Below, in pieces: positions 1 to 12,237 of a stretch of 64,000 nucleotides of DNA. Source of the DNA: Artocarpus heterophyllus (lineage: Eukaryota; Streptophyta; Magnoliopsida; Rosales; Moraceae). The notes beneath the pieces were generated by a model that saw nothing but the letters and a program-made list of their open reading frames with translations, was not told the DNA's origin and ran no database searches. Location: contig CM046350.1 in NCBI GenBank assembly GCA_025403435.1, forward strand, positions 31,897,346-31,961,345. The letters are read 5' to 3'. The position numbers and the translations under genes are program-made. Within the stretch, counting starts at the first letter, position 1. Every line of letters starts with the position of its first letter.

Positions 1-888
1 GGCCACAAAGTGTTTTCCTTCGAAAATGTTTTTAGTAATGATTGAAAAGAATTTATCGATTATTTTCAATGACTGATGAATCATGAAATGACTATAATGA
101 ACAGAGTAATGAATGTAAATAAAAACATTCGGTAATATGGGACTTGAATAATGATATAGAGCTGGACATGTCACAAACACCGTTCAAAATGATATATTAG
201 GGCATGATGCCATATACAGAGATCCGGTCATGTAGAGAGCAACCTTGGAGGCAGGCCCTGAAACCTAACTAGGCCACTACGGTGGTGATTATAATGGCTT
301 TGCCTAAGGTTAAATGATGAGACTATTTTCGGATGAATAGCGGACTAAATGGTAAGAATGGAATTGATGAATTTCATTTACTGTCTTTTATAATCCTCGT
401 GTTAATAATAAATTGCATATTAAAATTTAATGTTTTCAAAGCTTAGTCCTACTGAGCCTTCCACTAATATTTTAATTTGTTTTAAAACTCCGCCTAGGTG
501 GATTGCAGCATAGGGCCAATTAGAACTTTACTGAACAGGTGTGTGGACTGTAGGATTTCTTTTTGAGGTTATTTACTTATTAAATCAAGGCATGTAATAT
601 TTTAATCGTTTTGTATTGGATTTGGACTGTGGTTGTATTTATTATGTTGTTACTATGTGTGCGCACAAATATGGGGTGGGTGTGGCCCGATTTGTTCTAT
701 CAATTTTTATTTCTTTTTATTTTAACTTATTTTAGCTTAAGGTTATTTATTAAAAGTTTTAAATTTATCATGTTTTCATAAATAATCCAACTAATTTATT
801 TTGCATTTATTTGGCGAGTTTAATTAAGATTTGGTTTAATTAATTTAATTAATCCGTCACGTCATCACTCGAATTGGGGTCGATGACA
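1..888 (+). mobile_element. 3' part of a Gypsy LTR (Gypsy-1 family)
   Basis: This stretch aligns by eye along its whole length with 18632-19516, the 3' part of the Gypsy-1 5' LTR: the same GGCCACAAAGTG start, the same GGGCATGATGCCATAT block and the same GATGACA/TATGACA end. No primer binding site follows position 888, so it is the end of a 3' LTR or a solo LTR, not a 5' LTR. The left part lies outside the window. It differs from the Gypsy-1 LTR by many substitutions, so it is an older or separate copy. Confidence 0.8.
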
Positions 889-2036
889 AGTAGGCTATGT
901 TTAATTAGAGTATGTCGTTACATGATTATTCAAGGAAAGTTATGGAGATTATTAAGATTCCTATGGAACTCGTAAATAAACACTGCAGCAATTTTTGCTT
1001 CTACTTATTGCAAATCATTTCTTGACTCATTCTCAAAAAAAAAATAAAAAAATAAAAAAATCCTTGATTCCTTGTTTATTTATAAATCTGTATGTTTTGC
1101 ACCCATTGCCTCTCTCGAATTAATTAAAATATAGAAACAGATTAATTGAAAAATCATAAATAGTCAAAGCCAAGGTTCAAAGAATCATGTGGTAATCATA
1201 AAATCTGTTCTTAAAGATCACTAGTAAATCCCTAAGGTCAACAAAATTTATCTTTACAGAATGATTAGCAACCTGACTACTATCATCATTGTATTTAACG
1301 TGTATGCCTTCTCTCTTGGGCCATGCAATCGAATCTACTTACTTTGTTCCAATTAATGTTTCTCTAATGGGCATAAAAAAAATGAATTCAACCCCTCTGA
1401 ACAACCCAACCTACACAAGTCCAGCTGCGGCTCTGTTTAAGCAACTGATTAATTTTTGTTAGCACTTAGACGAAACACAACCAATCTAGTGCCAGAAAGA
1501 AGCAGGAAAGGGGAGAGATAGAGAGAGGGAAGAAGAAGAAAAATAAGAGTGAAAAACAAGGTTTATCCGTTGTCAAGCGGCAAAAAGCTAGGTTTGTTTG
1601 AGTGCCAAGAAAAACCTTTAATCGAATTAAAGCAAGGCCTACTTTTTGAGCAATCCTATTCATAAGTACCATAATTAAAACAAGGCAACTTATATTCTAA
1701 AAAATAGAAAACTATAATAACATGAGACTAATTAGCACTTATATGCAGGTATAGAAGTAGTACAATTACGGCTTACATGATGATACGAATCAGCAATCCA
1801 GTAGATCCTTATATCAGCTTACGCAATAGACGTGTGTGATAATTCCACTGACCTTTCTTGAGAATTCTGAGACACCTTGTCTCTGAGTTTCAAGATTTGA
1901 GAAATACAACAGAACATTCAACCTATTTGAATAATATGAAGCTTCATATTTCAATCCACATAGAGTTGGTTAAATAACTCTACAACTAGAAATTTCAAAA
2001 ATAAGACCAAAAACTAAAGAAATTAAAAGCTAATCT
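889..2036. other. Unassigned AT-rich intergenic sequence
   Basis: I recognise no gene, element end or RNA here. There is an A/T-rich run near 1037-1062. The longest open frame (1466-1672, minus) is low-complexity Phe/Leu and has no family resemblance. The right part may be the 3' flank or a lost 3' portion of the adjacent PPR pseudogene. Confidence 0.5.
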
Positions 2037-2156
2037 CGACCTTGCCGTACAAGTTGATCAGCATTGTTATAAGTGTCGGTAGATGGTTGGCAGCAATCTC
2101 TCTCCATCCTCTGGAAGGTCTCTACCGCTTTTTGAGGATCTGCCCTTTTCATTTAC

Positions 2157-3073
2157 CTGTCAATACAAGCATCATACACGACTCTACCTGAATAAGATCG
2201 GCATTTCATTATAAAATCATTGATTTATTTATTTTGAGTAATTTCATAGCCTGTTTCCTTGCTAAGGAAGTATCATTAGTTATATCCATTTGATTTCACA
2301 GTTTGGATAATAATTTGAAATTGCTAACGAGGCAAAGGTCTAAAGTGCAGTCTTTAACGCTCACTTGGAAAAAGGTCTCCAAGTAAATGTCATTCAACTG
2401 TAAAAATTAGGCTTCCTCCCTCTCTCTATCTAGGCCCACATGCCAATCCGTTATACACTGATATACCTTGTTTTGTCACCTGTATCTACTAGAAAATAAC
2501 AGCTAAAACTGGAGTATCTAGAAACCAGAAAGACTAATATCAGACAGAAAACATCATAGATTCAGTCGTGTAGCCATTTCTTAGACTCTTTCTCTGCAGC
2601 TTAAAGAAACCTTGTTATATATATATTGCCTTGTGTTTATGCGATTGAGTCAATTTTTTTTTTTTTTACTAGGATAATGTAGATGCTGTTGTTTTATTCT
2701 AAATGAAGACCAAAACAAATAAGCTTTGGAGCAAGGAAATTGGTTAGAAAAAGGCGTAATAAGAAACAATTTCATAGCATGCTAATCATGTTCAATGAAA
2801 AACATCTAGTAAAAAAACTATACATCATACAAGAAATGAATCAAGCATAAAATTCTAGTGTAAGCTCAACCCCTAGGACGTCTAGTCCCCGATCCTGAAT
2901 TCTTGTAGTTGCAGCAGTTGTTAGTACAATGAATTTTTGGGTGCATGCTCATAAAGATTTGACCAGAGAAAGAAAAGGAGAAACATTTATTTATTTAATC
3001 TGATAAAGCAATTAGATAGAAATCTCTCTTATTATATATACAGATAAAAAGTTGATGACAAAATATCATACAC
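2157..3073 (-). other. Intron of the PPR remnant
   Basis: Lies between exon 5 (acceptor ACAG at 2157-2160) and exon 4 (donor GTGTAT at 3068-3073). It is AT-rich with no recognised feature. About 25 codons expected between these exons in the family (the linker ending in a LMK-like motif) are not found here, so a short exon may be lost. Confidence 0.5.
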
Positions 3074-3294
3074 GGAAGATAGCTTCGGCTTTGTCTGGCA
3101 ATCCAGACTTGCAGTAGGCCTTTAAAAAGAGGGCATAAATATCTTCAGTCGGGACGCAACGGGCGTCAAGAAGTTCCAAATATGCGGATTCTGCCTTCTT
3201 ATACATTGATTTCTGCCCATACGCATCTATAAGCAAAATTGTAGCAGATAACATCTAGCTTGAAGGAGCTCCTGTACAGTATCCACTCAAATAT

Positions 3295-4178
3295 CTGGAA
3301 AGTTGACCATAGTGTCAAACCAATTTCACTAAAAAAGTTCATTAAGATGATTTAACTGGCTGGAATAAATAAGGGCACTCATGATTCTGTGAATATTGAA
3401 TTGCATTATTTTCTCTGAAGAAAAACTTTCCATACAAACCATTTTCCAAATTAGAAATCTCTTTATATCAACTGCATAACAAAACCAGGGATTTACAATC
3501 ATAGAACCTATTGGACAGCCCTTTGGGTTTGCAATCATAGGGATTTCAAAAGTTTACTTTTTTCGATCTAACTAGGGACTGGGATTGTATTCTTTAGTTT
3601 TTTTTCTAGATCGCTCTGCTGTTGTTTTCCTGCGGAAATCTCTTCCTCTATTTTGTTTGTACAGTTTTTCCATTATTATAATTTCTTTGTTTCTTTTTCA
3701 AAAAAAAAAAAAGAAAAAGAAAAATCCAGGGATTCAATTACAGTACCTGTACTATATGCTAATACAATTTGACTAGATCGCAGGATTAAATTTTCTTGCT
3801 CAATACATCTTGGTTTGTATACAACATGAGCATGTTAAGAATAGAAAGAACATAATCATATCGTACTTAAACAAGCCATGATTGGAAAATGAAATATAAG
3901 CGTGGATTACTTGAAGAAACCATAATAACCGTCTAAACTGATGGTATTAGCAACTTATGTTGAGACCCTGTACAATTCGACAATGAAACTTTCTTTGTCA
4001 AGAAATAAGAGAATTTTCACAATATGCCAAGCTAACTTATTTTTTCTCCCTTTAAAATTCTAAAAATAGCTAATATGATGCCATATAAAATAAATAAATT
4101 TAGATTCGTGAAGTCATCCGACAACCCTCAAGCATTTTAGAGAAACGAAAGTTTAAAGAGAGAGTACTTGCTCCTCAC
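3295..4178 (-). other. Intron of the PPR remnant
   Basis: Bounded by acceptor TTCCAG (3295-3300) and donor GTGAGG (4173-4178) on the minus strand. It contains an A-run near 3701-3722 and no other recognised feature. Confidence 0.6.
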
Positions 4179-4692
4179 CAACATTAGTTGATCCCACTGT
4201 TTATTGAGACGAAGTTGAACAGCTACACTGATGACATCACCCCATATGGCGTGTGAGGCCGGAAGAGAGGCAAGGACTGGCCAAATTCGATTTTGATTCA
4301 ACTTCTTCCTCTTCTACAATGTCCAGAATCTTCTGGGCAGTGGGGCTCATTACAGGGAAAATACAATCAACAAACCAGATCCATATTTCCATCCTTGTGC
4401 CCTTAAAGAACCACCTATTTGGAAACAATGAATCAAAAGTTTCAAAGACTGACGAAGAAAAACATTTATTTATGATAACCTCTTAAAAACAAGTTCAAAG
4501 TTTGGTGCATCATTTCCTAGACAGTTTCTTTTGTTAAAGCTTCTGAATTTGCCACGTGTGCCGATATAAAAGCTGCCAGGCTTGCTCTTCTCAACAGCTC
4601 CACCGTTGGAACTTTTGGCGTTCCATCTAAACTCACTTTTACAACTTCTCCGTAGTATAAACACATAATTGATGGTGCATTCAACAATCAAC

Positions 4693-5407
4693 CTACAAGA
4701 GTTTAGTCAAATAAAAAAATACCATTTCATTACTAGTCATATATATCGTTCCAGACGTATAATATTCACGTTTCAATAAAAGTTCCAAATTTAGACTCAA
4801 ACCCCCAGTCCAATTTTTTCATCCTAATTGGCATTTGAATTATGTCATGTTATGCAGATAATTTGAAATGCTTTTTAACTAATTTTTCCGTGCTTTTACT
4901 TCCAAGTCCATTAAATGACAAGTATAACGTGACTAGTTCGACATTATTTGGTACATCAAAAGTTAAACAGGAGATTTGAATCTTACAAATTCAGAGGTCT
5001 TATTGAGCATACAAATAGTGAAGTGTGGCTGTCAATGTACAAAATGAACAATAAGTGGTTTCGGAGCATTTTGAAAGCAAAGGAAAACTGCGTTAAAGTA
5101 AATAACTAAAGCAGCCACATAATTTGATCAACCAAATCGACAATTTTTATTGTGCAGTGTACACAACTTTTCCAGTGATGTTAGTAGATAACTAGACAAT
5201 ATTAGCAATGATTTTAAAAAGGAAAAAGAAACCCAAAAAGGGAAAGTATCTATGTTCTATTCTTGCTGTGGGATTTTTTTTTCTCTCAATTATACAATTT
5301 ATCTTTCTGGGAAAAAATAAATTAAAAGGATAAGATAACCTCTTAAGCTGATAACAGAAAATAAAATATAAATAAGCAGTATAGAACGGAGTCCTTCCAG
5401 TCTAGAC
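4693..5407 (-). other. Probable first intron of the PPR remnant, distal part
   Basis: Sequence from the acceptor at 4693-4699 up to the Copia-1 insertion. It is AT-rich with no coding resemblance. The last five bases (TAGAC, 5403-5407) form the left copy of the Copia-1 target duplication. Confidence 0.5.
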
Positions 5408-6733
5408 TGTTGGGTTTGGTGCCCTAAAAGCTGTGACATTGTACATATTGTTAATAAATAAATAAAATGACATTTATTATTATTTTGGTTGATTATATGT
5501 ATTATAAATACATTTATAAACATCAAGAAAATTTCATGATTATTTATGTGACTATAAATTTAGCATATAAGTGTTATTTGCTTAGGGATAAAATTTATAG
5601 ATAATAATCCAAATAGTCCGTAATAATTAATTAAAGTTTGGGATCTTTAATTAAAAATTACAAGTACAGTCCAATCTCATCTAAAATGAAATAGTCATTA
5701 TCCGGACAATTAATGTAGAGACATTGGATTGGAGGTACTTTATATAATGAGATTATATAAGACTGGACCAGATAAATTATAAATCTCTAATAATCATCCG
5801 TTACAAATAGAGTATTTAAATTTATCACTATGATGATTATATATTTGACAATCTTAATCCTGAGTATTTATTAGACTCTTATTTATGACATTATGTTTTT
5901 TGACTTGCATGGTAAGATTTGTCTAAGAATAGTTTATAACTTAGCATCTTGAAAACATAAAGTAATAAATGGCTGGGAATAATATTATACAGATATGGAA
6001 TCCATTCCTTCCCTATAGAAGTTAGAAAAATAGTTCTCTTGAGTGATAATTCAAGGTTTGAACAGTAGAGTGCTCGTTCATAATAAGATTATGAATTAAT
6101 TGTTCATTAGAGAATTATTGGAACTCAAGGATAAAGATGTAATAAGAGAGGTGAACAGAAATTGAACCTAGCTCTTATTATGAACTATTTATGGAGGACT
6201 GACTTATATGTAATGATTATATCAATGGACTACTCGCTAATTTTTTTAGAGTAATTTCACTATAATCTCAAGAGTTTAGTTTCAGGTTTTTAGTGGAGTA
6301 ACACTGAAACTAATAAATTTGGCACATTAATCAAAGAGTTTAATTAATTGTCAAATTTATTGGAGCTTGGGTTATAGGTCCATAGGTCCCCAATACCACC
6401 TCTATAACACTATATTGGATTTTTACATAGAATGAATTATACATATTTAATTTAGAATTATTGAATTCTGAATTAATTTTTTCACACTTGAATTATTAAC
6501 GTGACACAGAAAAATGTTCTCTGTGACACATAATGTAATGTGATAAATGTTATCACATTTAACTGAGCATTAGTTAATTAATTAATTGATTTTTTTAAAA
6601 TCTATTCTTAAATAAATGTGATTTATTTTTGAATTTAGATATATATGGTTTTGAACCAAATCTTTTTATATATATAAGATTTTATAATATATATATATTA
6701 ATATTATATTAAAAAAAACAGGAGGAAAGACAG

Positions 6734-6915
6734 GAAACTTCAGTTTCACGCTTTCATTATATATATATATATATATATATATGTTAAACCGAATCACATT
6801 GTGATTCGGTTCGGTTAAATTAAATTTTAAAAAAAAGGAAGGAAAGTTTACTTTACGTAAACTTTCCTTTTATATATATATATATATATATATATGAATC
6901 ACGTTAACGTGATTC
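6734..6915 (+). promoter_or_regulatory. Cluster of four hairpins between (TA)n runs in the Copia-1 LTR
   Basis: Directly visible dyads: 6734-6747 (GAAAC/GTTTC arms); 6787-6811 (AACCGAATCAC/GTGATTCGGTT, 11-bp arms, 3-base loop); 6841-6867 (GGAAAGTTTAC/GTAAACTTTCC, 11-bp arms, 5-base loop); 6896-6915 (GAATCACGTTAACGTGATTC, a perfect 20-bp palindrome). The second and fourth share the half-site GAATCAC. (TA)n microsatellites separate them. The TATA box lies about 65 bases downstream, so they sit where U3 control elements would be. Function is inferred only. Confidence 0.75.
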
Positions 6916-6979
6916 GGAAGAAGAAAAAAAAAGGAAAAAGAAAAGGAAAAGGGAAAGTAAAATTATTAATGGCTCAGAT

Positions 6980-6987
6980 ATAAAAAG
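6980..6987 (+). promoter_or_regulatory. Likely TATA box of the Copia-1 LTR
   Basis: TATAAAAA just after GGCTCAGA, conserved in the 3' LTR (near 14511-14518). Transcription would start about 30 bases downstream and define the start of R. Chosen over the many (TA)n tracts because of its context and conservation. Confidence 0.55.
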
Positions 6988-7366
6988 GAAAGATAACAGT
7001 TATCTCAGCAGAATTATTTTCACGTAATTTTTAGAGAGAAAAAACTGAGAGTTCTTCTCTAAAGAAAAAGGTCTGCTATCTCATGCGTTGAGTACATAGC
7101 AGATTTAGAAAAGTGTGAGAAAAATTCATTCTTGCAGTTTGACGCCCATTCGTCTTTCCATTGGTGTGGAGGCCTGGTTTGGAAGATCGTGGTGTCAAAG
7201 AGGAAAGCTAGGATACCCTGATAGTCTTCAAAAGGTTAGTAAAAATTCCTAAAGCTTTCTACAATTAAAATTATATATCTATTCCCGATGAACAAAGTTT
7301 TCAGAAAATTTTTGTATGTCAACGATCCGTTCCTTCCGCTGCGTTTAATGTTTTAATTCCAACAAA

Positions 7367-7378
7367 TAGCATTAGAGC
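7367..7378 (+). other. Copia-1 primer binding site (degenerate)
   Basis: TAGCATTAGAGC lies two bases after the LTR end and matches the initiator-tRNA-Met primer site TGGTATCAGAGC at 9 of 12 positions. Confidence 0.7.
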
Positions 7379-8938
7379 GTGTTATAGCATATATAATTTT
7401 AATTAAACATGATTTTATTTTGACAATATCATGTTTTTGATGTATGTTTGTGGGCACTTTGCATCTTTGTTAATTTTTATTCATGAGATGAATGGTTGTT
7501 TAATGAAAGGATTTTTGGTTGTTAATTATATGGTCCTTTTGGATTAATAATTTTATTTTCAGTTTGATTAGATCAATCTGTGTAAACCCATACAGGGGTA
7601 TAGGCTTTTTGTAATTTCTTATTATTATTTTTTCTTCTCTCCTCTCATTCACTCGCTACACGTGGAGTGGAGCGATGAAGAACGTCTATTGGATTTTTTT
7701 TTTTGGCCCAGTTGAGAACTTTGGGCCTATCAAATTTCAATGGTAATCCAGCATATTGTTGCACAATAAACTACCTGATGAAGACTGCAAAATTGGAGCA
7801 AGGAATTACGTGTAAATTACAAAAAAACCCCTGTAATTTTTTTTACTCTCTTATTTTTATGGGTTGTAATTTAATTATCCAAAAAGACCCGGTCAAAAAT
7901 TCATTGTTTATTTTCATTTTTATTTTCATGTGATGATTGTGATAACATGTTCATGCATGATAACATGTCATCTAAGAAAGAGCCCACTTATAGTTATTGT
8001 AACATGACATGCATACACTTAGCATATGATTTTTTATAAAGGAGTTTATAAAATGATTTAATATGTGTTAGCATTAATTTAATGAGATTAAATTAATTGG
8101 GTTGGTTTTGTAGAATCTTAATTTATTAATCAACCAAATAATGTGAATTTAGTTTTAATAGTTAAGACTTGGTAAAATTCATATAAATTCTAAGTTATCT
8201 AAATTTAAATTGTTTAATATTCGGTGACTTAAACAATTCATAATAAATTTAGATTTTTAGAAAATCTGGTAATTTATTTAAGTGTAAATAGAATGGGATT
8301 CTATTAACACATAATATAATCTAGTAATTAAAAATTGTTTTTATCTACTAGAATTATGAAACATATGATGTTTTATAAGATAAAACACATCTTTTAAAAT
8401 AATGAGTGGGAGAAGGTAATATGACAATATAACCTGCGGTCTCCACTATTAGTACAACACCGTGAGATTTAGGTGGCGCCTCGCAACGCTTTGATTTCAT
8501 CCTCCCTACAGAGGGTGTCCATTTAAATCAATATCAAGGTTGGCTTCCTTGAGATAGGATTTTATAATGCATTTCAAAATTGACCTACCCTACGGAGGCA
8601 ATTTTGAGTTAAGTTGTTAAAATCCAAAATAGTGGGTTACACTCATAAAGGCATAATTAAATTGTTAATTATATCTTGACCAAAATAAACGGTTATTAAT
8701 AAATATAGAAAATATGAGATATTTTGAATATATCTATTAATCGAGAATGTCTCAATTTAATTCATAAATAATTTGACCTACCCTATGGCGGTACTTTATT
8801 TATTAAAATTGAATAATCGTGGAATTAGTAAAATATTTTTGTGCATCATGCATCACGTTTACTATTCCAAAACATATATTTATGATGTTTATGCAACCAT
8901 TTTAATTTATGCTATTTTATTTATTTATTACAGCATCA
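7379..8938 (+). other. Copia-1 untranslated leader
   Basis: About 1.56 kb between the primer site and the gag start. It contains repeated short blocks of the form CCTACCCTA-GGxGG (near 8502-8512, 8582-8596 and 8765-8785), perhaps leader structural or packaging signals. No open frame here resembles a known protein. Confidence 0.55.
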
Positions 8939-10084
8939 ATGTCTAATCCAATCATCGCTATTCTCTCAACTGAAAAATTAACCGGAGATAATTTTGTCAA
9001 GTGGAAGAGTAACATGAACATTGTACTAATTTGTGAAAGTTACAAGTTTGTCCTGACGGAGGAATGTCCTCCAGAGCCTGCTACTAATGCTCCTCGTAAT
9101 GTATGGGAAGCATATGATCGTTGGATTGAGGCGAACAATAAGGCCCGCTGTTTTCTTTTGGCTGGCATGTCTGACGTGCTTAGGATGAAGCACGAAAGCA
9201 TGGAGACCGCTTATGAGATAATGCAGTCTCTGCAAGACATGTTTGGTAAACTTTCTAAAAAGGCACGCCACGAAGCCGTTAAGGCAGTAATGAATGCCAA
9301 AATGAAGGCAGGGACTTCAGTCAGAGAACATGTTCTCAACATGGTTAACTGTCTCCATGAGGCCGAGGTGAACGGGGCAGTGATAGATGAAGCCACACAG
9401 GTGGGGATGATTTTGGAAACCCTCTCCCCTGCGTTCCTTCAGTTCAAAAGCAACTATTTCATGAACAAGCTGAAATATAACATGACTGAGTTGCTTAATA
9501 AGCTTCAAACCTTCGAGTCTATTTCGAAAGAAAAGACTAAAGAAGCTGAGGCAAATGTTGCAAAAGCTCAACCCTCCTCTTCTGCCCAAAAGAATAAGAA
9601 GAGGAAGGGGACTGAAGGAAGTGGTAAGTCTAAGAATAGAGGGCAACCTAAGAAGAACAAAAGCAACAACAACAAAAAGAGCTCAAACCAAAAGAAGCCT
9701 AAAGGAAAATGTTTCTACTGCGGCGTAGTTGGGCACTGGAAGAGAAACTGCAAGAAGTATCTTCGGGAGCTCAAAGAAAAGAAGAACAACGGTAAATCAG
9801 ATTTACTCCTTTTAGAAGCTTGTTTAGTTGAAGATGATACTTCACCTTGGATAATTGATTCAGGGGCAACTAACCATGTTTGTTCTTCTTTGCAGATGCT
9901 TAGTTCTTCAAAGGAGCTTGCCGACGGGGAACAAACGACGAGAGTGGGAACGGGAGAGGTTGTTTCGACAAGAGCAGTGGGAGTTGTTAAACTTTATTTT
10001 AGAAATAAGTTTTTAATTTTAGACAATGTTTATTACATTCCTTGTTTTCGTAGAAATTTGATTTCTTGTTTCCAGGTTGTTTGA
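8939..10084 (+). pseudogene. Copia-1 gag and aspartic protease
   Basis: The start is placed at the MSNPIIAIL methionine (8939); the frame is open 30 bases further upstream. Residues 1-200 are a UBN2-type Copia gag (LTGDNFVKWKSNM, later LNMVNCLHEAEVNG). A Lys/Asn-rich basic stretch follows, then the zinc knuckle CFYCGVVGHWKRNC (9711-9752, CX2CX4HX4C) that binds the packaged RNA. The protease follows with SPWIIDSGATNHVC, active-site DSG at about 9856. The frame runs out at 10082 because of an indel near 10060-10080; the LFEQKF continuation lies in the next frame. In active Copia elements this joins the rest of pol in one polyprotein. Confidence 0.9.
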
Positions 10085-11072
10085 ACAAAAGTTTAATGTT
10101 TCTTTTAATAATAATTATGTTAATATTTCTAGAAATGGTTTAGATATTTGTTCTGCGCATCTGGAAAACGGGCTTTACACCTTAAGGCCCAACGAAAAAG
10201 TACTGCTCAATACCGAAATGTTCAAAGTTGAACAACCTAAACCCAAGAAGCAAAAGATTTCTTCTAATAATGAAACATACCTATGGCACCTTAGATTAGG
10301 TCACGTTAACCTTGACAGAATTAACAGACTGGTAAAGGAAGGTCCTTTAAAAGAGCTAAAAGTTAGTTTTCTACCAGTTTGTGAATCTTGTCTTGAAGGT
10401 AAAATGACTAAGAGGCCTTTCTCTGCAAAAGGCGAAAGGGCCAAGGAACCACTTGAGCTAATACATTCAGACGTCTGTCGTCCATTGAATGTACAAGCGC
10501 GTGGTGGTCATGAATATTTTGTCACATTTATTGACGATTATTCAAGGTATGGTTACATATACCTAATGTAAAGGAAATCTGAAACTTTTAAAAAGTTCAA
10601 AGAATTCCAAGCTGAAGCTGAAAAGCAATTAGGAAAGACGGTGAAGAGTCTTCGATCTGATCGAGGAGGAGAATACATTGATACTGAATTCAAGGACTAT
10701 ATAATAGAACATGGTATTCTATCACAACTCACCGCACCTGGAACACCACAACAAAATGGTGTTACAGAGAGAAGAAATAGAACGTTGCTTGATATGGTGA
10801 GATCCGTGCTCAGCTACTCATCATTACCCACTTCATTTTGGGGATATGCACTACAAACTGCAGTATATCTTCTGAACATAGTTTCATCTAAGTCTATTTT
10901 AAAAACACCTTTAGAGTTATGGAATGGTCGCAAACCTAGTATGCGACATATCCGTATATGGGGGTGTCCAGCACATGTGCTGAAAGGTAAGACCGGGAAG
11001 TTGGAACCACGTTCTGAAAGTATGCTTATTTGTAGGATACCCAAAGGGAACGAGGGGAGGTTTGTTTTATAG
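10077..11072 (+). pseudogene. Copia-1 integrase
   Basis: Carries the pre-integrase zinc-binding region (WHLRLGH then CESCLEGK, about 10280-10400) and the catalytic core. All three acidic residues can be seen: HSDVC (about 10470), RSDRGGEY (about 10655) and NGVTERRN (about 10755). An in-frame TAA at 10569-10571 interrupts the core after GYIYLM. Reading resumes at once in the same frame. Near 11030-11072 another indel shifts the frame in the ICRIPKG segment. The enzyme would insert the cDNA into chromosomal DNA; this copy cannot encode it whole. Confidence 0.9.
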
Positions 11073-12207
11073 TCCACAGGAAAAGAAAGTACTTGTATTG
11101 ACAAATGCCACTTTTCTCGAGAATGATTATATGACAAACTATAAACCTCGTAGCAAAGTTGTACTTGAAGAGTTACTTTCTGATCAGATCAGACCGCAAC
11201 CGACAACTGTTGTCGAAGGACAAAATGAGGAGACCACATCTCCCTATCAAAATGTCATACCACCTCGACGTAGTGGGAGGGTTGTGAGACCACCTGCTCG
11301 CTACAGGGTACTTGGAGAAGCAAATGTTGCTATCTCTAATAATAGTGAAGATGATCCATTGACATATCATGATGCAATGGAAGTTTCTGAGAAGGAAAAA
11401 TGGCTGGAGGCTGTGAACCTTGAAATGGAGTCCATGTACTCCAATTCAGTCTGGGATCTTGTAGACCTACCTGAAGGGATAAAACCCATAGGGTGCAAAT
11501 GGATTTACAAGAAGAAAAGAGGAGTGGATGGAAAAGTTGAGACTTTCAAAGCTAGGCTTGTGGCAAAGGGTTATACCCAAAAGGAGGAAGTTGACTATGA
11601 AGAAACTTTCTCGCCTGTAGCTATGCTTAAATCCATTCGGATTCTTTTATCCATTGCTGCTTGTCTTGATTATGAGATATGGCAAATGGATGTCATGACT
11701 GCCTTTTTGAATGGCTATCTTGAGGAAAGCATCTATATGGTGCAACCAAAAGGGTTTGTAGTCAAAGGTCAAGAGCAAAAAGTTTGCAAGTTGCGGAGGT
11801 CCATCTATGGACTCAAGCAAGCTTCAAGATCTTGGAACTTGAGATTTGATGAAGCGATCAAATCTTATGGTTTCGATCAAAATATTGATGAACCTTGTGT
11901 TTAAAAGTACATCAAAGATAAGAAGGTGGTCTTCTTGGTTCTTTATGTAGATGATATCCTACTCATTGGGAATAATGTAGGCGTATTATCTGATGTAAAG
12001 AAATAGCTCGCCAACAATTTCCAAATGAAAGATTTAGGAGAAGCAAGTTATGTTCTTGGAATCCAACTCATAAGAGATCGCAAGAACAAACTGTTGGCGC
12101 TGTCTCAGGCATTGTATATCGATAAGGTGCTTATCAGATTTTCGATGCAAAACTCCAAGAAAGGTAATTTGCCTACACGTCATGGAGTTTATCTTTCAAA
12201 AGAGTAG
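11062..12207 (+). pseudogene. Copia-1 reverse transcriptase
   Basis: Begins with the integrase-RT linker (PPRRSGRVVRPPARY) and then [67 protein letters not shown]. The catalytic YVDDIL box lies near 11945-11962, after the in-frame stop TAA at 11902-11904. Another stop, TAG, is at 12003-12005 and a third at 12205-12207. The residues between the stops are well conserved, so the breaks are late. Confidence 0.9.
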
Positions 12208-12237
12208 TGTCCTAAGACACCTCAAGAGGAAGAAAAT

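Larger units (their letters stand above)
2037..4692 (-). pseudogene. PPR gene remnant (At2g35130-like), exons 2-5
   Basis: This is a minus-strand split gene resembling the plant PPR protein of the At2g35130 type; the comparison is from memory. PPR proteins bind organellar RNA. Exons with good splice borders: 4481-4692 (acceptor CTTGTAG; holds RGKFRSFNKR), 4179-4414 (FVDCIFPVMSPTAQKIL, then VAVQLRLNKQWDQL; donor GTGAGG), 3074-3294 (FEWILYRSSF, then IDAYGQKSMYKKAES and YCKSGLPDKAEAIF, a PPR repeat pair) and 2037-2156 (AVETFQRMERDCCQPSTDTY). The reading frame breaks at about 4370, 4275, 3237 (an extra T) and 2067 (an extra A). The sequence stops after about 40 codons of exon 5, and the following PPR repeats are missing. 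Its likely first exon is at 15133-15229, beyond Copia-1. Degenerate and probably non-functional. Confidence 0.8.
5408..7364 (+). repeat. 5' LTR of Copia-1
   Basis: A 1957-bp terminal repeat, TGTTGGGTTTGG to AATTCCAACA, matching 12945-14896. U3 holds several (TA)n runs separated by palindromes (6734-6915) and a TATA box (6980-6987). R/U5 carries a conserved block with CTCATGCGTTGAGTAC (7080-7095) and GACGCCCATTCGTC near 7141. Two open frames seen in it are chance. Confidence 0.95.

Noticed and set aside
7703..7933. Short open frame in the Copia-1 leader
   Set aside because: No similarity to gag or other proteins; not conserved in the other Copia leaders.
9317..9646. Antisense open frame of 109 codons in Copia-1 gag
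   Set aside because: Shadow of the gag coding strand; no family resemblance, and the sense strand has a clear gag and zinc knuckle.
10814..11137. Antisense open frame in Copia-1 integrase
   Set aside because: Lies opposite the conserved integrase core; no motif of its own.
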